Shown here piece by piece: positions 26,870 to 36,456 of a stretch of DNA of 47,851 bases (within the stretch, counting starts at the first letter, position 1; each line of letters opens with the position of its first letter). Below the pieces are notes generated by a model. The model searched no databases. It was not told the DNA's origin and saw only the letters and a program-made list of their open reading frames with translations. The position numbers and the translations under genes were made by a program. This stretch comes from Ignavibacteria bacterium UBA961. Lineage in GTDB: Bacteria > Bacteroidota > Ignavibacteria > Kapaibacteriales > UBA961. The stretch lies in contig DBCJ01000128.1 of assembly GCA_002293005.1 (NCBI GenBank), forward strand, positions 6,204 to 54,054. Direction: 5' to 3'.

Positions 26870-27745
26870 ATGAAAAAGCAAAGCAAAAGACAATGGAGCT
26901 CTACATTGCAAATTCTACTTGGATTATTGTTGATTCTATTCTCTTCCTCTTGTGTTTCGACTTCAACATATGATGCACAGGTGCAAAAAGCGGACTCTTT
27001 GCAGAAAGTACTTCAAGGTGTTATAGGTGAAAAAAATCAAGTTTCAGCCAGTAATGCGGGAAATCTTGCAATCATTGCCGATTTGAATGAAGAAATACGG
27101 ATATGTAAAGAAAAAGTACGCTCTCTTGAAAAGCAAGTCGAACAAGCTACAAAATCGAGCTCTGAGGAAATCAAAGGACTTTTGACTCAATTGGAGAAAG
27201 CAGAAGAAGATCTGTTCGAGAGAGAATCAAAACTCAGGGAATTGCAATCGCTTATCAAGCAAAGAGATTCTTCGATGAATGCGCTTCGTGTGAGAGTGGA
27301 ACAATCGCTTTTGGGCTTCAAAGACAGTGGACTTGAAATCGAAGTCAAGAATGGAAAAGTGTATGTAAAAATGTCCAATCAACTATTGTTCAAATCCGGT
27401 TCAACGGTTATTGATCAAAGAGGACGAGATGCATTATCGCAATTGGCCATGGTACTCTCTCAGCAAACCGATATTTCCGTCATGATTGAAGGTCACACTG
27501 ATAATAAGCCAATCAATAATGCGCGTATTGCCGATAATTGGGATTTGAGTGTACTGCGTTCCACTGAAGTTGCAAGGATTCTAACCATTGAGAATGGTAT
27601 TGATCCCAAGCGAATCATTGCATCCGGTAGAAGCGAATTCATGCCCACTGATGAAGCTGATACTCAAGAGGCCCGAGCAAAAAACAGAAGAACCGAAATC
27701 ATACTTAGTCCGAAACTTGATGAATTATTCAACTTGGTGAAATAA
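26870..27745 (+). CDS. OmpA-family lipoprotein (peptidoglycan-binding)
   Basis: A 291-residue lipoprotein. The signal peptide has a long hydrophobic stretch and ends LLLILFSSSC, with Cys28 as the probable lipidated residue (lipobox SSSC, less strict than the enterobacterial one but usual in this group). Residues about 35-150 form a coiled coil rich in Lys/Glu/Leu. The C-terminal 120 residues are an OmpA domain: LLFKSGSTVID, then VMIEGHTDNKPI with the diaminopimelate-binding Asp, NWDLSVLRSTEVARIL, and GRSEFMPTDEADT...NRRTEIIL. It probably tethers the outer membrane to peptidoglycan. The ATG at 26870 is chosen over a TTG five codons upstream because it gives the canonical MKK signal start. pyrF follows 4 bp downstream. 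Confidence 0.9.
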   Translation: MKKQSKRQWSSTLQILLGLLLILFSSSCVSTSTYDAQVQKADSLQKVLQGVIGEKNQVSASNAGNLAIIADLNEEIRICKEKVRSLEKQVEQATKSSSEEIKGLLTQLEKAEEDLFERESKLRELQSLIKQRDSSMNALRVRVEQSLLGFKDSGLEIEVKNGKVYVKMSNQLLFKSGSTVIDQRGRDALSQLAMVLSQQTDISVMIEGHTDNKPINNARIADNWDLSVLRSTEVARILTIENGIDPKRIIASGRSEFMPTDEADTQEARAKNRRTEIILSPKLDELFNLVK

Positions 27746-27749
27746 AATA

Positions 27750-28547
27750 ATGAATGCATTTGATAAAATGATAGCAAGGCAGTCTGCAATTTTTTCAAGA
27801 TTATGCATTGGTCTTGATACCGAATTGTCAAAGATTCCCGAACATTTGCATGGACTTGAATCACCGATTCTTGCTTTCAATCAGCAAATCATTGATGCCA
27901 CGAGCGAATATGCAAGTGCATATAAAATCAATACCGCCTTTTATGAGCAATATGGATTAAGTGGTTGGGAAGCGCTCAAGCAAACCATTGAGATGATTCC
28001 AAATGAAATATTTACCATTGCGGATGCAAAAAGAGCCGATATCGGAAATACCTCTGCGGCATATGCTCGAGCTGTCTTCGATGATTTGAATTGCGATGCA
28101 ATTACCGTGAATCCATATATGGGATATGATTCTTTGGCTCCTTTCCTTGAAAGGGAAGACCGCATGGTGATTGTTTTGGCTCTCACTTCAAATCCGGGAT
28201 CATCTGATTTTCAGCGATTGATTTCCGATGGCAAACCAATGTATCAACATGTCATTGAGACAGTATTGTCATGGAAAAGAAATGCATCCATTGGATTTGT
28301 GATTGGAGCAACGCATCCGGAAGAACTTGCATTGATTAGACAATATGCATCCGATGCGGTATTGCTCATACCTGGAATAGGAGCACAAGGTGGAGATATA
28401 GATGCAATAATGAAGGCCAATGGAAATGGTCCGGTCTTTATCAATGTTTCAAGGGGAATCCAGTATGCCGGGGCAGGCGAACAATTTGGGGAGAAAGCAC
28501 ATGAAGCGGCAAAATTCTATAAAGAAAGAATCGGATATACTGCATGA
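27750..28547 (+). CDS. pyrF: Orotidine-5'-phosphate decarboxylase
   Basis: Last step of UMP synthesis, in the cytoplasm. The 265 residues fit the longer (type 2, mycobacterial-like) PyrF group. The catalytic Asp-Lys-Asp array is seen in ADAKRADIGNT (Asp92, Lys94, Asp97); CIGLDTELSKIP at the N-terminus and the phosphate-binding VLLIPGIGAQGGDIDA near the C-terminus also match. It starts 4 bp after the OmpA-family lipoprotein gene and its 3' end overlaps the DUF2851 gene by 47 bases. No other pyrimidine gene is in the window. Confidence 0.95.
   Translation: MNAFDKMIARQSAIFSRLCIGLDTELSKIPEHLHGLESPILAFNQQIIDATSEYASAYKINTAFYEQYGLSGWEALKQTIEMIPNEIFTIADAKRADIGNTSAAYARAVFDDLNCDAITVNPYMGYDSLAPFLEREDRMVIVLALTSNPGSSDFQRLISDGKPMYQHVIETVLSWKRNASIGFVIGATHPEELALIRQYASDAVLLIPGIGAQGGDIDAIMKANGNGPVFINVSRGIQYAGAGEQFGEKAHEAAKFYKERIGYTA
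28488..28493 (+). promoter_or_regulatory. Ribosome binding site deciding the DUF2851 start
   Basis: GGGGAG, 7 bases before the ATG at 28501 and inside the pyrF coding region, is one of the strongest Shine-Dalgarno-like sites in the window. It supports a start within pyrF rather than at the ATG at 28555 downstream of the pyrF stop. Confidence 0.55.
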
Positions 28548-29472
28548 ACGACAAATGCAGATCAAACTGCATGAATTATTGATTGGTGCAAATAGGGTGA
28601 TGCAAGGTGTTTCGGGGAAAACCATTCACATCTTGAATCCGGGACGAATAAATCCTTATCCGGGTCCGGACTTCTTGGATATGGCAATGCTCATCAATGG
28701 GAAATTGATGATTGGCAATGGTGAATTCCATAAGATTGCATCTGATTGGTTTTCACATAAACATCATTTGGATCCTAGATATGCGGATGTCCTATTGCAT
28801 ATTGTTTGTAAGCAAGACATCAATGTTCAAGTCGCCAAAGAAACACTGATTATTCCTCACGATGAAATCTCTGCAATACAGTCAAAAGTCGCTTATGTTT
28901 CCCTTACTAATTTGGATGATTTGCAAGATTATGCATTCCGTCGATTGATGCGACGATGTAATGAAGTGCATGTGCTGGAGTTTTCTATATCAGATCCCAA
29001 AGAGCAATTGATTGCATACTGCATGATATTCTTGAAGAAGAGGATGAATCAAAGAAGAAGGATTTTTGTACAGTCGGAAGACCTTGGAGCCATAATACAG
29101 ATGTTCATCCATTCTCCTATCATTCATGCGATCATGAATGGTGCAGAAATTCCAATCGATATCACAATACTGAATGTTCGATCAAGAAATGGTATATATA
29201 CTCATCTGTTCTCAGAACTATTTGTCAATGTGTTTCACCCATTTTTAGTCAATCTTCAAAGTGAAAATAGAGGACAATTGATCGAATGGTATTGGCTGCA
29301 AAGAAGCGTCACACAGTATCGTTCACTCTCAAGAAGATTTCCTGATATTCCACAGCAATATATGTGGCAACAGCAGGGAATTCTGGAATTTCTGAGGACT
29401 GAATATTCGGGTGGAATTTCATGTGGAGAATGTAATCTTACATATCTTCATTACTATGTAAGCGTACAATAA
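28501..29472 (+). CDS. DUF2851 family protein
   Basis: About 323 residues. The segment IHILNPGRINPYPGPDFLDMAMLINGK followed by IGNGEFHKIASDWFSHKHH and YADVLLHIVCKQD matches the N-terminal half of DUF2851, a conserved FCB family of unknown function (some relatives have been likened to nucleases; I cannot confirm). It ends with GGISCGECNLTYLHYY, keeping the C-terminal Cys-x-x-Cys. At about 320 residues it is shorter than the roughly 420 I recall as typical. The start at 28501 overlaps pyrF by 47 bases and has a strong GGGGAG upstream. The TAA overlaps the terminator hairpin of the facing gene. Confidence 0.8.
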   Translation: MKRQNSIKKESDILHERQMQIKLHELLIGANRVMQGVSGKTIHILNPGRINPYPGPDFLDMAMLINGKLMIGNGEFHKIASDWFSHKHHLDPRYADVLLHIVCKQDINVQVAKETLIIPHDEISAIQSKVAYVSLTNLDDLQDYAFRRLMRRCNEVHVLEFSISDPKEQLIAYCMIFLKKRMNQRRRIFVQSEDLGAIIQMFIHSPIIHAIMNGAEIPIDITILNVRSRNGIYTHLFSELFVNVFHPFLVNLQSENRGQLIEWYWLQRSVTQYRSLSRRFPDIPQQYMWQQQGILEFLRTEYSGGISCGECNLTYLHYYVSVQ

Positions 29473-29500
29473 AAAAGCCCGTGAAAATTATTCACGGGCT
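29471..29500 (-). terminator. Intrinsic terminator of the SBBP propeller gene
   Basis: A perfect 10-bp stem, AGCCCGTGAA (29476-29485) pairing with TTCACGGGCT (29491-29500), has a 5-base loop. On the minus strand the stem is followed directly by a run of T (29471-29476), so it terminates the minus-strand gene ending at 29526. On the plus strand there is no T run after it, though the stem may still protect the DUF2851 transcript, whose stop codon it abuts. Confidence 0.88.
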
Positions 29501-29525
29501 AGAGCTTACAATGTAATTGCAAGAA

Positions 29526-32500
29526 TTATTGTTTGATGATGCATTGTTTGGAATTGGACATGCCACCAATCTTCACATTGATCCAATATGAACCGCTTGC
29601 CAAACCTGATGGCAAACGATATTCATGTACTTCGGATGCATTGATCATACCTTCAAATACATGTTGAATGAGTTCACCTGTTCCGGACATCAATGAGATG
29701 GACGCCATTCCTGCTTTGAGAGAATTCACGGTGAAATGCATGTCATTGGCATCTTGACCAAATACTTTGATTTGAATGTCATTTGATTGTTCTTTCACAG
29801 ATTCGGAAACTGAACTTGGTGGACTAACCACAACTTTTGCGACTGCACTTGTATCAATTCCGCATTCGCCTATAATGATCACAAAATAATCGCCGGAATT
29901 ACCTGTATTTGTAGAAGGAAGTCTATACATCGAGTCAGTTGCATTATTGATCTTTGCGCCATCAACATACCACTGATATTCAAGCTTTGTTCCTTCTGCT
30001 ACTACCTTTAACTCAAGAGGAGAACCTGAAGTGATTGAGACGCCTTTAGGTTCATTTGTAACTCTAGTTGTGGGCTTCACAAAGAGTCTTGCAGGTTGTG
30101 ATTGAGTTGCTCTGCAACCTGTATTGACAGTGGCCACATAATCTCCCGCATCGGTCGGCTTGACAGCAGGAATCGTCAACACGGAATCACGAGCACCTTG
30201 AATGATATTGCCCTTGAATCTCCATTCATATGTTCCTTTTCCATTGCCTTTCACGCTAATTCTGAATTGAGAACCGGGACAAAGTGAATCGCCAATGGGT
30301 TGTTCTGTGATTACAGTTGGCTCACCAATCTTGAATGTTGTATCGCTAATATCACGAAGACCTGATGCGACATTGATTACTCTTGCTCTATACACAGTAC
30401 CGCCAACATAGTCATCTGGAATCTTCCAAGGGAAATTACCACCTGTGAGATCTTTGGCAACAGTATTCCAAGTTTTGCCATTGTCAGAGGATAGTTGAAC
30501 TGAAACAAGTTCAGTGGCAGTAAGTCCTTCTTTCGTCCATGCAAAATTCATATTGCTTCCCGGACAAAAAGTACCAAAAGCACTAGGTGAACTCATTGAA
30601 AGATTACCAAAAGCATATTTGGCAACAAATCCATTTGTTCCTGATCCCGGAGTGGTATTATTAGTTTCATCGAATGTTGCCAAATCAGGTGAAGTTGAAA
30701 CTCCACAAAAATAGAAATCACCTCTTGATGTCTCAACAATTGCTTTTACGATATCTTCACCTGTTCCACCGAAATAAGAAGAGTAAATGACTTCGGACAA
30801 ATCATTGGTAAGTTTCATGACTACTCCGTCTTTCGGTCCACCGCCATATCCACCATCAGGATTTTTAATTCCAATATTATTACTGCTGAAATCTCTTGAA
30901 CTTGTCCATCCCGAAAGCAATACTTGCGATGTACCGGGAATAAAGTCAACTGCTGTAGCGGATTCAGTTCCTGAAGTACCAAAGACGGCGGAATTTACAA
31001 GTACACGACCATTTGATGAAATTCTTGAAACAAATATATCCAATCCACCTTTTGAGGACGTGGTAGTACCAACAATTGGAAATGAAGTTGTTATTCCGGT
31101 TCCAAAATCAGTTTCACCACATACTACTACAGTACCGTCATCGAGTGGTGTGAGTCCTGTGATACGATCATTTCCATTGCCACCAAGATAGCCAAGAAAC
31201 TGAGTGTTCGCGCTTGAGTGAGTGCCTGAAATACCAAACTTGGCAACAAATCCATCGTCTTTTTGATTGAATGTATTATCCCATGGTCTTCTTGAATTGT
31301 CTATGTTCGGCCAAGTTCCAATAGTTGGATATGCTCCGTTTGCAATTCCTTGTCCTGTTGTACCAGCAATGAATATTGCGTTAAAACTTGGATCATAACC
31401 AACACCTGTTACTCGGTCATCACCATCACCACCGATATAACTTGCAAAATTGATGAGTGATCCTGAAGGTCTAAACTCCATCATGAAGCCATCTGTCAAT
31501 GCCTTCTTCAAATTCTGATATGCACCATTGTCCCTGGGATAATCGGATGAATTTGTGACACCGCCAACAAGCAATTCACCTGTTGGTCTTGCTGCGATTG
31601 CAAGAACTCTATCATCCAAAGATCCGGGGATATAACTGGAATAGACCAATTGTGAACCATTGGAAGAAAGCTTCGCTACGAATCCGTCGATTCCTGCTTT
31701 GAATGCATCTTTCCATGAAGTTGACAATGGGAAATTGGTTGAACCGGTTTCCCCACCAACAAAAATTCCACCATTGAAATCAATTGCTACAGCATTGATG
31801 ATATCATCACCACCACCGCCTAGGTAGGTTAAACTGAGAATATTTTGAAGTTGTGGAGAATAACGAATAATAACACCGTCAATCCCGCCATTATACTGAG
31901 TATCATAGGAACCTGTAATCACAGGCAAATCTTCAGTTTCTGTTGACCCTGCAGCAACAACATTACCTGCATTGTCAAGGACCACTCCATTGATTGCATC
32001 AGCACCTGCATTACCAAGATATGTGCTGTACACAAGAGGATCAATGATCAATGTTTTTTTCTTGTCATATGAAGCCAAAGAGAAAACAAAACCTCTTTCT
32101 GACTTGGTGAATGAACAAGGAACTGTGACTTTTGAACCTGATTCATCATATTGAAATGCGTGAATTTTACCATGCTCAATGCTACCAAATCGAGTTTTGA
32201 TTGATAGCGCGCCGTCTTTTCCAGTTGATGCTTCAGCACCTGCAAAATTCACAATGATTTTGCCTGGATCAGTTCCGGGCTGTACATGGAAATCATAACG
32301 AGGATTTGCTCCATCAAATGAATACACGATATCAATTCCATCATATACCTGAGGTATGCGAACGGTTGAATATGTAGGGACATTGAGTCTCCATTCATTT
32401 GAATGCTTCCCTCTGAAATAATTTACGATTGTCGGACTTTGAACTTCGCCAAATCCCTTCGGAATCAATGCGCCGGGCATTGTCATCTCAAAGGCATGCC

Positions 32501-32744
32501 CCTTTTTGGTTTTCAATCCATGAGGATTGCGGTCAACTGTATATAAGTCATGAACAATTCCTTTTTCGGTTATCCATAGGTTCATGGATGGTGTTTTAGC
32601 CATATAATGAACAGATGCAGGCCACTGTCCCACATTGGGGATAAATATTCCTTTTTGTGGAATATTTGTGCTTGCCATCATATGTGACATTGAAAAAAGA
32701 AAGAGAACAATGCAAAAAGAACGAAGGATCTGTCTTAATGACAT
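29526..32744 (-). CDS. Secreted SBBP beta-propeller protein with Ig-like domains and T9SS sorting domain
   Basis: A 1072-residue exported protein. After a signal peptide (ending near MMAS) comes a DUF7948-like domain (IPNVGQWPASVHYMAK, ...GIDIVYSFDG, IDPLVYSTYLG). Next are seven SBBP-type repeats (nucleotides about 30600-32040), each with a 'YlGG.g.D.i.av..d..gn.hv.G.T.s.dfp' core; seven repeats would close one propeller. Then come a fibronectin/Ig-like region, two Ig-like domains (PIGDSLCPGSQFRISVKG; LELKVVAEGTKLEYQWYVDG) and a type A T9SS sorting domain (LKAGMASISLMSGTGEL, LPSGLASGSYWINVK). The ATG at 32744 is preferred to a TTG six codons upstream: it has GGAG 9 bases before it (32754-32757). 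It lies 35 bp after the S8 protease stop. Function is unknown; a surface or adhesion role is a guess. Confidence 0.85.
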   Translation of the reverse strand: MSLRQILRSFCIVLFLFSMSHMMASTNIPQKGIFIPNVGQWPASVHYMAKTPSMNLWITEKGIVHDLYTVDRNPHGLKTKKGHAFEMTMPGALIPKGFGEVQSPTIVNYFRGKHSNEWRLNVPTYSTVRIPQVYDGIDIVYSFDGANPRYDFHVQPGTDPGKIIVNFAGAEASTGKDGALSIKTRFGSIEHGKIHAFQYDESGSKVTVPCSFTKSERGFVFSLASYDKKKTLIIDPLVYSTYLGNAGADAINGVVLDNAGNVVAAGSTETEDLPVITGSYDTQYNGGIDGVIIRYSPQLQNILSLTYLGGGGDDIINAVAIDFNGGIFVGGETGSTNFPLSTSWKDAFKAGIDGFVAKLSSNGSQLVYSSYIPGSLDDRVLAIAARPTGELLVGGVTNSSDYPRDNGAYQNLKKALTDGFMMEFRPSGSLINFASYIGGDGDDRVTGVGYDPSFNAIFIAGTTGQGIANGAYPTIGTWPNIDNSRRPWDNTFNQKDDGFVAKFGISGTHSSANTQFLGYLGGNGNDRITGLTPLDDGTVVVCGETDFGTGITTSFPIVGTTTSSKGGLDIFVSRISSNGRVLVNSAVFGTSGTESATAVDFIPGTSQVLLSGWTSSRDFSSNNIGIKNPDGGYGGGPKDGVVMKLTNDLSEVIYSSYFGGTGEDIVKAIVETSRGDFYFCGVSTSPDLATFDETNNTTPGSGTNGFVAKYAFGNLSMSSPSAFGTFCPGSNMNFAWTKEGLTATELVSVQLSSDNGKTWNTVAKDLTGGNFPWKIPDDYVGGTVYRARVINVASGLRDISDTTFKIGEPTVITEQPIGDSLCPGSQFRISVKGNGKGTYEWRFKGNIIQGARDSVLTIPAVKPTDAGDYVATVNTGCRATQSQPARLFVKPTTRVTNEPKGVSITSGSPLELKVVAEGTKLEYQWYVDGAKINNATDSMYRLPSTNTGNSGDYFVIIIGECGIDTSAVAKVVVSPPSSVSESVKEQSNDIQIKVFGQDANDMHFTVNSLKAGMASISLMSGTGELIQHVFEGMINASEVHEYRLPSGLASGSYWINVKIGGMSNSKQCIIKQ

Positions 32745-32779
32745 AAGCTTCAACTCCGACAAACTATAAAAATATATAT

Positions 32780-35605
32780 TTAACGATGTAAAACAAATGG
32801 CATAATACTTGAATTATTGCCATTCAAACAGAGGAAATATACTCCTTGTGTTAATAAGCTTTTTTCTATGTGAACAAAGCCATCACCAATAAGACCATTG
32901 AATACATTCCGACCTTGCAAGTTAAGCAGAGAAAATGTTTGTATTGCATGATTTTTATCTCCGCAAATTTCAAAGTGTATTGCAATATCATCTTCAGACA
33001 TTATGATGCCAGTCTCTTCTGAAAACTCATCAATCGAAACAGGACCTTCAACTTCTTCTATTGCTGATTGCAAATGATTTTTCAGCAAAGTACGGGAAGT
33101 ATCCGATCCAATGACGATATAAGAAATCACGGAATCGCCTGGAAGTAATGTTTTTTCGAACTTTGCTCCGCAAAACATTGATATATCACCACTTGCACCA
33201 TATTGAATGCTGTTTCCTGCATTTAAAAGAGCTGTGAACTCTTGATCTGTTCCTGAAAAAACAGATGCATTCATACCTGCAACTTGTGGCTTGAATGAAG
33301 TTTCATTCACGGGAGCAAAACACAAAATCCCTACAAAAGGATGCGGAAAGCCTGCAAAACGACCATTTCTCCAAGAAATTTCAGCATCGGCTCTTCCCAA
33401 CATGTGATTTGGAATTGCTTCTACGAAACGCTCAACTCTATTTTCTCTTCCATAATTACCGATATCCCAGTCCCCAAAAATGCCAAATCCGGGATTGAAT
33501 ATTGGGGAATCGTTCATGTTTGTCAGCGTAAACTTGAATGTTACACTATTCGGAGCAAGCTTTTCAATTGTTTGTTTGATCGAAATGCCTATGCGATTGC
33601 CACTTGGATTCAAACTATCCGTCAATACGGTATAGGCACCTTCTTTGGAATTGGCAAATCGAACTCTTGGCTCAAATCCTGAAGAATTAGGAAAACCTGT
33701 TATGATATTTCCCGAAGATCCCACAACTAGCCCGCCATCATAGAGCATGGATCCATGATTTTTTAATATAAATCCTAAGCCATCGAATTGTTCATTTCCT
33801 GCACTACCTACGGTTCTGTCATTAACATATCCCAATGAGCCGAAATCACCTATTGAAAATGCCAAATGATCGCTTTCAAAGTCTGTAATAACAGGAATTG
33901 GGCGTATAGGAATCAGTACTGTTGGAAGTGGACCATTATCCTCAAAAACTTTTAAAGAATGATAGAACTCAGCATCACTTTTTTCTTCAATGATCATTCG
34001 AAACACAATGCTTGAATCAATGGTACCAATTCCAATTCCATTAATAAATCTAAGTGTGTCCAATAGTTTGAAAGGTCTGAAGAATGTTTCCAACGCTGAA
34101 AAGCGAAGGACAATCATCTTGGCATCTCTATCGCTTATGTTTTTAATGAACAATTTTAATTGTATGGTGTCACCAACTGCTTTTCTTCTTACATCATCCA
34201 AACTCCAATCCACTTTGAGATATGGTCTTTCGAGTGGTGATTCCTGCAATGCACGCTGTATATTCACTCTTCCGGGGAGGAATCCAGTAAGAAATGTATT
34301 CGCCAAATCAATCGGATCTGCCGTTGCCTTTAGATGCTCTTCTATTACTTCCATGGATGCAGATGGATATTTCCCATGTACCAATGCAACACAACCTGCT
34401 ATGATTGGGGCGGCAAATGAAGTACCATTCATCGTGGTATAGGTGAAATCGAAATTGTCTGTAGTACGAACATTATATCCAGGCGCCATGATGTCCGTAG
34501 ACCATCCCCATGAAGAGCCCATGGATTTTGCATCTGAGATGTCGGTTTCTCCCACTGACATCACCCCGCGATATGATGCAGGGTACACAGGAGCACGATT
34601 ATTGTCATTACCTGATCCGGCAACAATCAAGACATTCCTTTCAACTGCAAAATCAATGATGCTTTGATTGATTTCCGAATAGGAATTGGCTGATCCCCAA
34701 CTGCAATTCAAAACAGGGAAGCCACGCATGATTCCATAAAGAATTCCTTCATATCCATATTCTACTCTATCTGAACCTTCTTTACCGGCCTTGATTGGAA
34801 AAAATCTGCATTTGGCACCTACTCCTGCAATGCCTTTTGCATTGTTCCAAGTTGCCGAAGCCACACCTGCGACAGTTGTTCCATGTCCATCATAATCAAG
34901 AAAAGTACTACCTGCAGGTGTTCCATCATTTGGCCATGCAAGATTGACTCCTCGAAAATCATCCATGAAACCATTTTGATCATCATCAATGCCATTGTTT
35001 TCGATTTCTGAACGATTGATTGAGATATTGTCCTTCAAATCTTCGTGATTTTGAAGAAAACCATTGTCAATGATACCTATGACAATGGATGAGTCTCCTG
35101 CATATATATCCCAAGCTTCAAATGCTTTAATCGTGTTCAGAAAATTTTGCTGAACCAGATAAGTATCATCAGGTCTGAATAGTACTAGTTCTGAAAATCG
35201 TGGTTCTGCTACTTCAATGAGATCAATTTCATTCTTGAGAACTTTTAATACAGCTGATATCGAAATCCCATCAGGAATGCTCATGGTATATGTACGAGAC
35301 AATCTCTCATGAGCAGGTTTGATGTGCAATCTTGTGGTCTGATCACTTGTATAGGGAATCCGTAGTGGCAGCGGAAGTATATGATTGAATGTGGATGCGG
35401 ATAAAACGGGAAGGGTTGATTGAGACAGTTGTATCTGAAGATCGTCTAGTGTTTTCAATGGTTTAAGGCGAATATTCATGGATTGAGCCTGCATGATATT
35501 CGATTGTATGCCATGAGCATTAGAATGAAAACTGAGGAGCATGCCGATTATGCCCGCAATCAGTTTTACGGTATTACTTGAGATATGTAGAGCGAAAATA
35601 TTCAT
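32780..35605 (-). CDS. Secreted subtilisin-like (S8) serine protease with T9SS sorting domain
   Basis: A 941-residue exported protease. A signal peptide (1-32, ending HG) and an N-terminal prodomain-like region (about 40-140) precede the S8 catalytic domain with the complete triad: Asp180 in IGIIDNGFL, His241 in DGHGTTVAGVAS and Ser396 in NGTSFAAP; the oxyanion Asn is in VAGSGNDNN (about 333). Asp/Asn-rich residues 203-216 may bind calcium. A long beta-rich region (about 460-850) follows and the last 75 residues (LSLLNLQGRNVFNG, LTQGVYFLCLNGN) look like a T9SS sorting domain. It is followed 35 bp later by the SBBP propeller protein, likely in the same unit. Likely role: extracellular protein degradation or processing of co-secreted proteins. 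Confidence 0.92.
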   Translation of the reverse strand: MNIFALHISSNTVKLIAGIIGMLLSFHSNAHGIQSNIMQAQSMNIRLKPLKTLDDLQIQLSQSTLPVLSASTFNHILPLPLRIPYTSDQTTRLHIKPAHERLSRTYTMSIPDGISISAVLKVLKNEIDLIEVAEPRFSELVLFRPDDTYLVQQNFLNTIKAFEAWDIYAGDSSIVIGIIDNGFLQNHEDLKDNISINRSEIENNGIDDDQNGFMDDFRGVNLAWPNDGTPAGSTFLDYDGHGTTVAGVASATWNNAKGIAGVGAKCRFFPIKAGKEGSDRVEYGYEGILYGIMRGFPVLNCSWGSANSYSEINQSIIDFAVERNVLIVAGSGNDNNRAPVYPASYRGVMSVGETDISDAKSMGSSWGWSTDIMAPGYNVRTTDNFDFTYTTMNGTSFAAPIIAGCVALVHGKYPSASMEVIEEHLKATADPIDLANTFLTGFLPGRVNIQRALQESPLERPYLKVDWSLDDVRRKAVGDTIQLKLFIKNISDRDAKMIVLRFSALETFFRPFKLLDTLRFINGIGIGTIDSSIVFRMIIEEKSDAEFYHSLKVFEDNGPLPTVLIPIRPIPVITDFESDHLAFSIGDFGSLGYVNDRTVGSAGNEQFDGLGFILKNHGSMLYDGGLVVGSSGNIITGFPNSSGFEPRVRFANSKEGAYTVLTDSLNPSGNRIGISIKQTIEKLAPNSVTFKFTLTNMNDSPIFNPGFGIFGDWDIGNYGRENRVERFVEAIPNHMLGRADAEISWRNGRFAGFPHPFVGILCFAPVNETSFKPQVAGMNASVFSGTDQEFTALLNAGNSIQYGASGDISMFCGAKFEKTLLPGDSVISYIVIGSDTSRTLLKNHLQSAIEEVEGPVSIDEFSEETGIIMSEDDIAIHFEICGDKNHAIQTFSLLNLQGRNVFNGLIGDGFVHIEKSLLTQGVYFLCLNGNNSSIMPFVLHR

Positions 35606-35641
35606 GGTATATGCAAAGACAATGCTTTCGGGAATTTGTTT

Positions 35642-36412
35642 CTATGGTAATGTAAATTGAGCACTCGCCCCATTTGCGTTCACATTCCAGAAAATTGTTT
35701 TTTTAGTGATTGGGTCAATTGCGAAATACGATTCATCCGCAGTTGCTTCAAATCGTAAGATTGGAAAGCCGGCGAAATAGATGATTTTACCAGATACTAA
35801 ACCTGAATCATAAAAGCGTGATAATGGAATTCGAATGCTTCCGATTGAATTTCCGGGTTCAATGATTAGACCAATATCCGTGAACACATATCGATTGCGT
35901 TGTAATGGATCAATTACATTGGAATCAATATAGAGGATAACTCTTCGCTGAACATCTGTTATTTGATTGATTCTACAGAGTATTTCCAAGCTGTCATCCT
36001 CAATCTCAATTGAAATTGAATCAACTGTAAATGGTGGAATTTGAACTAATGTGATCGGATTTACTATGACCGGCATGGCTCCATCGGAGCGCACTGAAAA
36101 TCGTTTGACATTTGAATATCCCGGCTTGGAATACAATATGGTATAAGTGCCTTTGGGTATGAGATTTAAAGTCCATCTACCGGCTGTATCAGTTAAAGTC
36201 TCAAATCCGGTGCCTTCAAGTTTGACGAGTACCAAATTCTTGTTTATGGCAAATGAGTTATCTTCTGAAAGAAGTCTTACGGTTCCCCTTAATTGGCTTC
36301 CCGGTAATTCATCCGGTGATATTACTCTGCTGTCCATGCATCCCATGCTGGAAAGAATAGTGGCAATCACAATTGTGATATGCAGGAAATATCTGTGGAT
36401 TATATAAATCAT
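35642..36412 (-). CDS. Lipoprotein with carboxypeptidase-regulatory-like domain
   Basis: A 256-residue predicted lipoprotein: hydrophobic signal ending ILSSMGC, with Cys25 as the lipid site. Residues about 40-110 read as a CarboxypepD_reg-like beta-sandwich (LRGTVRLL, ...FETLTDTAGRWTLNLIPKGTYTILYSKPGYS), common in FCB surface proteins. The remaining beta-rich region has no family I recognise. It is upstream of the S8 protease on the same strand (36-bp gap) and diverges from the PD40 propeller gene. Confidence 0.75.
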   Translation of the reverse strand: MIYIIHRYFLHITIVIATILSSMGCMDSRVISPDELPGSQLRGTVRLLSEDNSFAINKNLVLVKLEGTGFETLTDTAGRWTLNLIPKGTYTILYSKPGYSNVKRFSVRSDGAMPVIVNPITLVQIPPFTVDSISIEIEDDSLEILCRINQITDVQRRVILYIDSNVIDPLQRNRYVFTDIGLIIEPGNSIGSIRIPLSRFYDSGLVSGKIIYFAGFPILRFEATADESYFAIDPITKKTIFWNVNANGASAQFTLP

Positions 36413-36456
36413 GGCTTAAATTACAGAATTTAGGACATCAGAGAAAGGGAATACTG

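Noticed and set aside
26746..26886. Long N-terminal extension of meaB overlapping the divergent OmpA gene
   Set aside because: The added 47 residues have no MeaB-like pattern and would overlap the divergent gene's start; MSHSNPEK at 26745 begins the family region.
35614..35621. TGTCTTTG on the minus strand as promoter of the S8 protease gene
   Set aside because: One mismatch at the most conserved A, and the transcript would start almost at the ATG; the gene can be read from the upstream lipoprotein unit instead.
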